Of a stretch of DNA of 64,000 nt, positions 21,409-30,040 are shown piece after piece. The stretch's first letter is position 1. Each line of letters begins with the position of its first letter. Below the pieces are notes generated by a model. The model was given only the letters and a program-made list of their open reading frames with translations. It was not told where the DNA came from and searched no databases. The translations under genes and the position numbers were made by a program. The stretch is from Pythium myriotylum (Eukaryota; Oomycota; Peronosporomycetes; Pythiales; Pythiaceae): contig JALJCQ010000021.1 of assembly GCA_023091665.1 (NCBI GenBank), forward strand, positions 310,001-374,000, written 5' to 3'.

Positions 21409-22293
21409 CAAGTTCATCTGCACCCAACGATGACGCGTCACGTCCCACCCAATCAGGTCGCGTGGATCATCAGCACGAGACCCAAGTTCAAGGTCCTAGC
21501 CCCGGCCAGGTCCACGGTGATGTTCAAGGTTTCGAAAACGTTCAATATTTCGACCGTGAGGAAGTTCAAGCAAACCCAGACCGTGCCCCTGCCCCCGAGT
21601 TCGAGGGCTCCACAGAGAACAACTTTACTGAGAACGGATATGCCGACCACCCGGCCGGCATGGACGTCGACGAAGAGCCCGTGTCTCCGGCCGCCGCTGG
21701 AAACGGAGATGAAGACATGGACGTAGACCTCAATGCGATCGAAGCAGTGATAGCAGCGGTCCTAACTGCGCGCGAGAACCCGTCGTCCGAGCTCAACTTC
21801 GATGCATTGCCAGAGCTCTCGACCCTATCGCCGAGAGAAGAGAAGTCGATCAACGATTTCGTCGAAAAGCGACAGGTCATTGTGCGATTTGTGCGAGACT
21901 CCGACGCAGTCGAGCGTCAGAAGGAAAAACGCTGATTCGAGCAGCCGCTCGAATCGAACCAAGTTCAATGTGGGAGATAGTGTTCTGCACTCGACGCAGA
22001 ACTTACCAGAGCGGCTCATCAGTAACTTGGGATCGAACAAGTTGTTGCCAAGATATATCGGTCCATTTAAAGTTACCAACGTTGTCGGTGACGCCTACAC
22101 GCTAGAACTTCCCCAGAAGTTGCGCTTGCACCCGACCTTCTACGTTGGGCACCTGAAGCCGTACCTCACTTCTTCGGATCTCGCTGCCGACCTCCGCGAC
22201 GAGGATTCCCGTCGCCTCCATCACCAGTCGACGCGTCCGGTGACGCGTGCTTCCGCTGCTTCTTCGGGTCGGGCTGCCCGGCGCCTCTGTTGA
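21405..22293 (+). pseudogene. Gypsy-2 integrase C-terminal region
   Basis: Two phases. 21405-21935 is an acidic, repeat-free linker (MDVDEEPVSP, EDMDVDLNAIEAVIAAVL) that I do not recognise. 21940-22293 has the integrase C-terminal barrel (FNVGDSVLHS, LPRYIGPFKVTNVVGDAYTL, HPTFYVGHLKPYL). The matching chromodomain is about 950 bp further on, beyond an inserted DNA element. Confidence 0.75.
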
Positions 22294-22624
22294 CGTCCGC
22301 TTCTCCGCTTGCGACTCAGCGCGTTCGAGCCGATCCTCTAATTGCTGAAGGCGTTGACGAAGCTCGGCGTTCTGCCGGGCTTGTTCGTGAAGAAGGTCGC
22401 GCAGCTCAGCGGGATCAAATTCGCGACGCCACCCCCGGAACTCCTCACGGAAGGCTTCGTGAGACTGACGCTGAGCTCGAGCGTCCTGCTCGAGCTGATA
22501 CATCCGGATCCCGTGCGACTCTTGCTCCGTCTCAAGTGTCGCGATCTGATCGACCGCGTCGTCTGCCTTCTGCTGAAAATCTGGCACGAAAAAGTTCTGC
22601 AGACAATCAACTCGGCGCTCTAAG

Positions 22625-23233
22625 AGTGGTTCCTAACCCAGCAAGTGCCTTGCCATGGTACCACAGATCGTCGCGTTGTTGTGGCACTCGAGGCAGTTGG
22701 TGGCACCTGTGGGCTAAACACGAAACTGCCATGGCATTTGAAAAATATCGCCGTGAGTCGCGACGTCACCGCGTTTGCGGTGATGTGCTCGCTCACGTTG
22801 CCCGCCACCCATAGCGACTAGAGCGATAGAGTGTAACTCGACAAGCAAGAGGAGACGTCGGCGTCGAACGTCCGCGTCCATAGTGCTGGTGTGTTGGAAA
22901 TGGGTTGGAACCGAGCTGCTGTCGCGCCCGAGTGACTTCTTCAATACATGCGCGCGTGGCGCCTTTCTATTTCCACGGCCTTCCGCCTTCTCACGGTCGA
23001 AAAATAGCGTTGTGTTAGAATTTTTGCTATTATGGCCGGTACAATCATTGTGAACAGCTCGTATTTTACATCCAAAAGCCGTAATTTACGTCCTGGCACC
23101 CTGGAAACCGGAACTGTCGTGGCAAGGAGCTTTCACCACGCTACCACGGAAACCCTAACCACACAACTTTTTCTGACCAATCAGCTGATGGTAAAAGTGC
23201 CATGGCAAGACACTTTTCCGGTTAGGAACCACC
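22625..23233. mobile_element. Non-autonomous terminal-inverted-repeat DNA element
   Basis: A 609-bp block. Its ends are imperfect inverted repeats: left GTGGTTCCTAACC then AGTGCCTTGCCATGG, right the reverse complement of GTGGTTCCTAACC and GTCTTGCCATGG. It is flanked by CTAAG on both sides (22620-22624, 23234-23238). It carries no recognisable transposase, so it is MITE-like. It separates the integrase tail of Gypsy-2 from its chromodomain. Confidence 0.75.
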
Positions 23234-23248
23234 CTAAGTCCGAGTTCT

Positions 23249-23698
23249 GTGCGCGGTGATCTTGCTGATACCCCTGGGATTGCTCGCGGGGAGGATCGAA
23301 ACGACGTTGCTCGTTTCACTCGAGACCGGCGTAGCGCTGATCCCACCGATCACGAGGCGGATGCGTCGACTCCGGGGCCGCGCGGTGGCCCCACTGCGCG
23401 CTTTGTTCGTGATGGCCCGCCGCCGCTGATTGATGCCAACGGTGATCTTCGATGGGTGGTCGACCGTATTGTTGGCCACGATGATCGCCCCGATCTTGAG
23501 GCCACGGCGCGTATGCGTCGTGGTGGTACGAAGAAGAAGAGTGCGATCCCCAAGGCTCGCTTCTATCGCGTTCACTGGCTCGGCTTCCCTGGTGATCAGG
23601 ATACGTGGGAGCACGGGTCGACGCTCGCGCTTGAGATCCCTGGTCTCGTCCGGGTGCCACGGCCGAAGTTGTCGTGGCTGCCGTTGCTGTCGTCGTGA
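23249..23698 (+). pseudogene. Gypsy-2 chromodomain
   Basis: At about residues 68-128 of this frame lies a chromodomain: DLRWVVDRIVGHD, then ARFYRVHWLGFPGDQDTWEH and LALEIPGLV. It is the C-terminal targeting module of Gypsy-2, displaced by the DNA element at 22625-23233. The first 60 residues are the linker after the insertion site, so the Met is not a natural start. Confidence 0.8.
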
Positions 23699-24187
23699 CT
23701 TCCGTTGTCGCCGCCGTCGTTGGCGTCGTTGTGCTCGGCGCCACTGTCGATGCTTGAGTTGTCGTTGTCGTCGGTGCGTCCGCGTTGCCGCGGGCGCCAG
23801 CTTGTTGTTACGACGGTTGAGCCATCGCGCCTTGACGTTTAAGTGTCTTGGTGCCGTCCGAAGAAGATTGAAGACTGCGCTGGCCTCCGCCGGCGCTCTC
23901 GCCTAACTGCCTGATCCCGGGTGCGCCGGGATCGCCCGTTGAAGAAAGCGCGCGCGCCCGCTCGTGCGCGCTCCGTGTCCTCCTCCCTTGGGTTGACTTC
24001 CCGTTGGTCAGTTCTTGAAGAGGGGGATGATGTAATGGGCCCACAGCCCATTACAAGAGAGTAGGTTCTATAAGAGAGAGCTGTCCCTCCCGTGTCTCTG
24101 ATTGGTCAGAGACGCGTCTGTTCTTGTTGCATTTCGATTGGTGGAAATTCTCTGGGATTTCATCCTATCATAGGACGACACCGCATA

Positions 24188-25153
24188 CTACCTCCATTCG
24201 GAAAAAGATGACCTTTTCTAAAAAAGTTTCTGCAGCGCTACGCCTCGTTATTTTTTGCAAATATTGGCGATGGGAGGGCGGCCTTTTGGAAGCCCGCGAA
24301 AATGAAAATGGGGACGAGAAATGACAGCAAACATGGGAATACGACTGCACTAGTGATACTACTGCCGTGAGCGTACATGTTCCGCCATGGCATCGACTAC
24401 CAGATAAAATCTCCATGATGATCAACTGCTTCTACCTCTGGACTACGTGGCGGAGTGGTCGGTTGCGGGGCCTCCACGTCAGGCAGCGGCGCCATCTCGG
24501 GAAGATCTTCGCCGGGTGCGGCAATAAGCCAGAAGTTATTCCCAAGCCAGAAGTTATTCCCACCTTCATGCAGCAGGATCTGCTGCATGACGGCTTGGTG
24601 AGTCATGAAGATCTTGTCCAGGGTCTCCCTCGAGCTGTCGGCCCACGCTCGCAACACCTCCGCGATGACACCTCAATGCGGTCCTTCTTCTTGCGCCCGC
24701 GCTGATGCACAAGAGACTGAACAAGCGCGGCGACGCGCCAGCCCATCGCCTCCTTCCCTCGCTGCCAGATTCGCTCGACCATCTTGCGGTCGAGACACAG
24801 CTCGATCGAGACCTTGAGGAGCATGCCGTGAGAGAGCTTGCCGTTGTTGCTGCGGCAGAGCAGCGTCTCCCACACAGCCTGTCGCTCGGTCTGCGTGAAG
24901 TGCTTGCCGCCCATGTGATCTCGGGTCCGTGTGCTTGGGTGGGCGTCGGTGGAGGTGGTCTTGTTGGAGCCGGAGAATCGAAAAATGACTGCGCAACAAA
25001 GATCTGCATGGAGCTTGATGGCAGCATTTGAAAATGGCGCCAGTTTCGAATTTCAAATGGACCGCTACTACGTGGTATCATTTTAGAGGGGGTATCACAT
25101 TTGTGCCGATGAAATCCAATTGGAAAAGGTCATCTTTTTCCGAATGGAGGTAG
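24188..25153 (-). mobile_element. Mariner/Tc1-like element in Gypsy-2 3' LTR
   Basis: 966 bp with perfect 31-bp terminal inverted repeats (outer bases CTACCTCCATTCGG). TA lies on both sides (24186-24187 and 25154-25155), the target duplication of the Tc1/mariner superfamily. Removing it and one TA restores the LTR exactly. It encodes only the ends of a transposase, so it is an internally deleted, non-autonomous copy. Confidence 0.92.
24397..24914 (-). pseudogene. Mariner-like transposase, ends only
   Basis: From 24914 the frame encodes an N-terminal helix-turn-helix region (TERQAVWETLLCRSNNGKL, LDRKMVERIWQRGKEAM) used by mariner transposases to bind the inverted repeats. After a frameshift around 24650 a second phase (24657-24397) gives a C-terminal-looking piece (SRETLDKIFMTHQAVMQQIL). 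The catalytic DDE/D core between them is absent. A 15-bp tandem duplication near 24527-24560 doubles NNFWL. It cannot be active. Confidence 0.7.
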
Positions 25154-25372
25154 TACATAGGTTTTATTAGGGACACCAGAGTAGGTTTAATGAGGTCCAG
25201 AGATGTCTGGACCTCTCAATGTAGAGTCCAATTTGCCGTCAAGTCAAGAGCCCAATCCGAGCGTCGGGACAGGGGTCTCGACGGTGTGTAACGGATCTGC
25301 GCCCGTTACATCTTCAACATGCACTGGGTGAATTCTCCATCCGGATAATCCGTCCCGTATCCGGATTTCAAC

Positions 25373-26361
25373 ATCTAACGCCGGAGATTGGTCGCGACGT
25401 GCCAGAGTTGCTGCGCAGGCTCCCCCTCCGGTCTCTTGGAAAACAGTTACACTTGCGCTCTTTGTTGCAAATTGGGGAGTCAAGAGTTGGATCCAGGCGA
25501 ACGGACCCATCGTCGTGTGGGGTTAAAAGTCTCGTCCATACTGTCATTTCAGATCTGGAGTCATAGATTCCATTCTCACAACCATGAGCATTAGCAAGTG
25601 TGCCTAGATGGATTGTCTCGGAATTTGCTATGGGTCGTCGACCCATTAGAACGGACGCCTTGCACTGGGGGAAAACATGTGCGATGCCAAATCGAGAGTA
25701 AACCACATTTAGATGATTTCAAACGACACATCTTGTGAGGAGCGAGCGAAAATCGATCGAGCGCGACTTGAGTAATCTCGAATCGTTTACACCCATGTGG
25801 CATTCGGAGCGAGACCGTCAATCCAGCTCTTGACGTACGACACCTTGGAGTAGACGCTCGGCTTGTTGGTGCGGCCGCAGCCGTCGCCCCACGACACCAC
25901 GCCGATGAGCACGTCGTCCGAAGGCTGCTCGAGGATGATCGGACCACCTGAGTCGCCCTGGCACGAGTCCTTGTTGGTCGCACCGCCAGCACAGAACATG
26001 GTCGCCGAGATGGGTGCACCCGTGAGACCGGCAGCCTTGCAGGCTGCGTCCATAAGCACGGGCACATCAAGCCGCAGCAACTCACGCGACGAGGAGCCGC
26101 CCTCGGAGGTGGCGCCCCAGCCCATGACGGTGGCCGACTGGCCGGCGAACTGCTCCGAATCCACCGAGTAGAGCTTGACGGGCGTGTACTTGGAGGGCGA
26201 AGCGAGCTCGATGATGTTGTAGTCGTAGGTGATGGTGCGCGAGTTGTAGTTGGGGTGGCGAGTCTCCTTCTTGACGGCAATGCGTTCGCCGTCGGTTGAG
26301 CCGCTGATGTAGTGTGAGCCGATGGAGATGTACTTGGCGTATCCGTTGCAGTGACCGGCGG
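25373..26361. repeat. Inverted repeat P2, left arm (989 bp)
   Basis: Reverse complement of 26882-27870 (positions sum to 53243), identical in all stretches compared. It holds most of the intact protease gene and its 3' flank. The arm ends inside the gene, just upstream of the catalytic-His codon. Confidence 0.93.
25476..25526 (+). pseudogene. Tiny relic of a protease C-terminus
   Basis: Seventeen codons read GVKSWIQANGPIVVWG followed by TAA, resembling the family C-terminus ([20 protein letters not shown]). The strand is opposite to the neighbouring gene at 25787. If real, it is the remnant of another copy. It recurs mirrored at 27717-27767. The similarity is short, so the call is tentative. 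Confidence 0.4.
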
Positions 26362-26557
26362 TCAGGACGTGGGTCGGAGTGATCAAGGACCCACCACAGA
26401 TGGCCGAGCCGGTGGCAGTCTGGCGGAGACCGACCGTGTAGGTCTTCTGTCCGACCGGAACGACCGTGCCGCTGAGGATGAGCGGGTCGTTGTTGGCTTG
26501 AACGTCAGCGTTGGCGACGGCGGCTGAGGCGGCGAGGAGGGCGAGGGCAGTCTTCAT
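25787..26557 (-). CDS. Trypsin-like serine protease, GIP family, complete
   Basis: 256 residues, starting at the Met at 26557. The open frame extends 39 codons further, but that Met is followed directly by a signal peptide (KTALALLAASAAVANA) and sits about 30 bp downstream of a core promoter. The mature chain begins NDPLILSGTVVPVG, which replaces the IVGG activation end of classical trypsins and has no Arg/Lys before it. Catalytic residues are His69 (TAGHC), Asp112 (YDYN) and Ser203 (GDSGGP). Asp197 in [10 protein letters not shown] predicts cleavage after Lys/Arg. Phytophthora GIPs of this family inhibit plant glucanases and are reported to lack triad residues; here the triad is intact, so an active secreted protease is as likely. 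A 5'-truncated mirror copy lies at 26882-27456. Confidence 0.92.
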   Translation of the reverse strand: MKTALALLAASAAVANADVQANNDPLILSGTVVPVGQKTYTVGLRQTATGSAICGGSLITPTHVLTAGHCNGYAKYISIGSHYISGSTDGERIAVKKETRHPNYNSRTITYDYNIIELASPSKYTPVKLYSVDSEQFAGQSATVMGWGATSEGGSSSRELLRLDVPVLMDAACKAAGLTGAPISATMFCAGGATNKDSCQGDSGGPIILEQPSDDVLIGVVSWGDGCGRTNKPSVYSKVSYVKSWIDGLAPNATWV

Positions 26558-26588
26558 GGTCGGGGCTCGGTGTTGGGTTGGTGGTTTG

Positions 26589-26607
26589 CTGGTAAGTTGC
26601 AAAGTGA
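26589..26607 (-). promoter_or_regulatory. Oomycete core promoter of the 25787-26557 protease
   Basis: On the minus strand TCTCACTTTGCAACTTACC, 32 bp upstream of the chosen ATG. It fits the oomycete initiator/flanking pattern and supports the downstream Met as the start. Confidence 0.78.
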
Positions 26608-26881
26608 GAGCACGCGGTTGGTGCCGGAATAGTCGTGATCCTTTTGGTTCCTTCGCGTGATGACTTCCCGTCACCCCGAGACTATGGCGGCCCAGAAGCT
26701 TGAAGCTGGTTTAGGCCAATCATGCGGTGTAATGCTCTAGTGGACTAGCCAGGGCAGCTCGTCGTGCCGCAACTGGTTCCCGTGCCACAGTCTTTCGAGC
26801 GAGTACTGTCGCCACGTGGTAGCAAACGAGAGCGAGATCGAAACTGATCCGAGACAGTAATAGATGCGCGATACTGTCGGT

Positions 26882-27456
26882 CCGCCGGTCACTGCAACGG
26901 ATACGCCAAGTACATCTCCATCGGCTCACACTACATCAGCGGCTCAACCGACGGCGAACGCATTGCCGTCAAGAAGGAGACTCGCCACCCCAACTACAAC
27001 TCGCGCACCATCACCTACGACTACAACATCATCGAGCTCGCTTCGCCCTCCAAGTACACGCCCGTCAAGCTCTACTCGGTGGATTCGGAGCAGTTCGCCG
27101 GCCAGTCGGCCACCGTCATGGGCTGGGGCGCCACCTCCGAGGGCGGCTCCTCGTCGCGTGAGTTGCTGCGGCTTGATGTGCCCGTGCTTATGGACGCAGC
27201 CTGCAAGGCTGCCGGTCTCACGGGTGCACCCATCTCGGCGACCATGTTCTGTGCTGGCGGTGCGACCAACAAGGACTCGTGCCAGGGCGACTCAGGTGGT
27301 CCGATCATCCTCGAGCAGCCTTCGGACGACGTGCTCATCGGCGTGGTGTCGTGGGGCGACGGCTGCGGCCGCACCAACAAGCCGAGCGTCTACTCCAAGG
27401 TGTCGTACGTCAAGAGCTGGATTGACGGTCTCGCTCCGAATGCCACATGGGTGTAA
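26882..27456 (+). pseudogene. Trypsin-like serine protease, 5'-truncated P2 copy
   Basis: An open frame of about 190 codons, identical to residues 67-256 of the gene at 25787-26557, starting at AGHC with the catalytic His and running to the normal C-terminus ATWV. It lacks promoter, start codon, signal peptide and the first 66 residues, because the right arm begins at 26882. The family's conserved 3' motif TGTCGTTTGAAAT is present at 27515-27527. Without a start it should be inactive, unless an upstream exon or fusion supplies one; no intron is evident in the family. Confidence 0.9.
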
Positions 27457-27870
27457 ACGATTCGAGATTACTCAAGTCGCGCTCGATCGATTTTCGCTCG
27501 CTCCTCACAAGATGTGTCGTTTGAAATCATCTAAATGTGGTTTACTCTCGATTTGGCATCGCACATGTTTTCCCCCAGTGCAAGGCGTCCGTTCTAATGG
27601 GTCGACGACCCATAGCAAATTCCGAGACAATCCATCTAGGCACACTTGCTAATGCTCATGGTTGTGAGAATGGAATCTATGACTCCAGATCTGAAATGAC
27701 AGTATGGACGAGACTTTTAACCCCACACGACGATGGGTCCGTTCGCCTGGATCCAACTCTTGACTCCCCAATTTGCAACAAAGAGCGCAAGTGTAACTGT
27801 TTTCCAAGAGACCGGAGGGGGAGCCTGCGCAGCAACTCTGGCACGTCGCGACCAATCTCCGGCGTTAGAT
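26882..27870. repeat. Inverted repeat P2, right arm (989 bp)
   Basis: Mirror of 25373-26361. A 520-bp spacer (26362-26881) holds the 5' end and promoter of the left gene. The corresponding segment is missing on the right. Confidence 0.93.
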
Positions 27871-28654
27871 CCCCAAGACGCACATCCACAGCGTCACTCC
27901 AGCAAGAGCCACAGGTGTCTAACGCAGCCACCCTGCTGCGAGCCACGGCGAAGCAAGCTCGTACCAACACCGCATGGAGCTGGCAGCATAACGACCATTC
28001 CAGAGGTCGCCTCAGCTCAAGTAGAGCACCCATACCCAAGCCTAGTCAACGAAGCTCCACGAACCGTCGCCAGGGCAGACAAAAGAAGGCCCCCTCAGAG
28101 AAATGCGGTAGGAAGCAAAGCCTGTCGTGGGACCCGGGGAAAGCGCCGACAACTACGTGTGGCACCACAATGCAACATCAATCGGAGATGGAGGAGCTCG
28201 AGAGAACGCTGCTACGGGAACGTGCTGCCAAAAAGGGCAAACAGCCGCTCCAGCTGAAGAGAAACTGAAGCACAAGCTCAACAGCGTGACGATTGAGGAG
28301 ATTGACGAGATTGCCCAGCGCCTCCGCCCCCTGCCAAGCTCAAGCCACGCTCAATTCGACGGCACCTTGACCGGATATTTTGCCGCTCAGCTGGCAGCAG
28401 CTGTGATAGCCACCTCGAAGGCCGACGGAGGCAAGGGCGCGACACTATCGAGGACACGCCGACCGCTAGACGCCCCGCATCGGCTGTGGGCGTCTGGCAG
28501 CGACGTCACCAAGCAGGCAGCTAAAATTCTCCTTCGACAGAAGTCACATGCTCGAGCACAGGCGGAAATTGAAGGCAGGCAGCAACAATGGCGATAGCAG
28601 GATCCAGAAATCGCACACGCCCTCGACACGCTCACATGGACGGAAATCGCTAAC

Positions 28655-28984
28655 ATGAGAGGGGTTATCGACCCTCACCGCACGCTCATGCTTCGCCTCA
28701 AAGGAGATCGTCTCAGCAAATGCGATCGAACTCAGCGACAGCCCGGTTGCCCACACTGTCCAGACCTCGGCTCTCTCGGTGGCACCAGCGCTCATGTCTT
28801 TTGGGCGTGTCCACGCGCCCAGCAACTCTGGACGCAGATGCTGCACCACTGGAGTCCTTTGTGGTCACCGGAGCACGCATCCGACCTCCCAGAGGCCAAG
28901 GCCGCGTTCTTCTCCCTGCACCTACCTGCCGCGCCGGACTTGCTATGGTCCGAGCATGGCACATCTCCTGCCTCCCACGGTTGA
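28655..28984 (+). pseudogene. LINE zinc-binding RT C-terminal region
   Basis: A 109-residue frame with the zf-RVT pattern typical of LINE polymerases between RT and RNase H: CPHCPDL, then SAHVFWACPRAQQLW. It loses phase about 28950 relative to the RNase H frame. The preceding frame (28127-28597) ends in a stop 60 bp upstream. Confidence 0.7.
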
Positions 28985-29632
28985 CGCCACGATTGCCACC
29001 CACGCTGCTGTCAACGCCGCGTGGAGGCAACATGCCCTCGTCGTGCTGTACACGACCTGGAGATGGCGCACAACCCCAGAGACCGCGGAAGACCTCTGGC
29101 CCCCTGATCATGCAGCGGCGGTCTTACAAACCGCCATGGTGTCGTCGCTACGGGACCTCCGGTGGGCGCGAACGGATGCGAGCGCGGCCACCCCCCACAC
29201 GGCCATCGCCCTGCGATTGCTACGTCAACCTCGCTCACCCAGCCCTCGGCCGACGAGGCTCAGCTCCGGCCACGATCGACATTACCTCCTTTTCTTCGAC
29301 GGGGGTTCTCGAGGGAACCCCGGGCCGGGAGGCGCCGGGGCCGTGGTAGTTCGACTAACTCCCGACAACATCCACGCCGAAGTCATCTTCTCCGCAGCCA
29401 TTGCCTTCGCAGATCCCACCACCACGAACAACCAAGCCGAATATGAAGGCCTCATCGCCGGCCTCACCGCAGCAGCAGAACACCACTGGACGCCTTTATC
29501 GATCATAGGCGACTGCATGCTCATTATCCGCCAAATGAAGACGTACAAGCCCCCGCTCAACATCACGCTCCAACGCAAATACGCGCAGGCGCGCAGACTA
29601 GCAGACTCCCTCGGAGTACGCGGTTGGGGCCA
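28960..29632 (+). pseudogene. LINE RNase H, 5' part (interrupted by Gypsy-3)
   Basis: RNase HI-type domain: LLFFDGGSRGNPGPGGAGAV (first Asp), NNQAEYEGLIAG (Glu), SIIGDCMLIIRQMK (Asp). It is cut at RGWGH by the Gypsy-3 LTR. The rest, with the last catalytic Asp region (ANKMADAAANLAM), is at 35999-36166 after the duplicated GGCCA. RNase H would remove the RNA strand during target-primed reverse transcription. The fold matches the domain at 51229-52011. Confidence 0.88.
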
Positions 29633-30040
29633 TGTCACAGAAGCGGGGCGACACTGAGCGGGGAAGACCGAAGCCGAGGCTAGTTGGGGCGAAGAAGGCT
29701 AGACTTGATTGCTCGATGGCAAGTTGTGGAGTGATATTGAATGGGGCCGGGATTCAAACCTCCCGAGCCTTACTGTCTGAGCCACCCATATGGTTTACGT
29801 CGTCTCTCCTAACTAATCTTGAATAAACTATACTGGATCTTTGGTCTAGACTCCGTGTACGAGTCAGGACACGAGATGTTCTTAGCCAAACTTATCCTAC
29901 TGTTTGTATGGGATTACTGAGGTCATCCCTCCGTGTTATAGTTGGGGCTGGACAAGAGCAGTCTTGTCCGGCTATGCTGGATTTATCTCGCGCTCAGTAT
30001 AGTGTAGAGAGGCAGAGTCTATTGTAAGGACTCTGTCACA
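29633..30040 (-). repeat. Gypsy-3 3' LTR
   Basis: 408 bp, TGTCACAG to CTGTCACA. The pol stop codon (30019-30021) lies 20 bp inside it. Confidence 0.95.

Larger units (their letters stand above)
16938..25310 (+). mobile_element. Gypsy-2: degenerate Ty3/Gypsy element with nested insertions
   Basis: It is bounded by two 312-bp LTRs (16938-17249 and 24031-25310, the latter split by a mariner-like element). Between them are gag remnants, protease, RT, RNase H, integrase and a chromodomain, in Ty3/Gypsy order on the plus strand. Frameshifts, a deletion in gag and a 609-bp DNA element at 22625-23233 have inactivated it. I found no clear target duplication around the LTRs (GGATCT on the left, TCTTCA on the right), perhaps because the left end was rearranged with the P1 inverted repeat. 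Confidence 0.9.
24031..25310 (+). repeat. Gypsy-2 3' LTR, split by a mariner-like element
   Basis: 24031-24187 and 25156-25310 together match the 312-bp 5' LTR at 16938-17249. The gap is the 966-bp transposon at 24188-25153. Start TGTAATGGGC, end GCCCGTTACA. Confidence 0.92.

Noticed and set aside
22102..22587. 161-aa minus-strand frame with a strong coiled-coil look (Gln/Glu/Arg-rich)
   Set aside because: It overlaps the plus-strand Gypsy-2 integrase tail and linker, has no promoter and no known domain; probably an antisense shadow.
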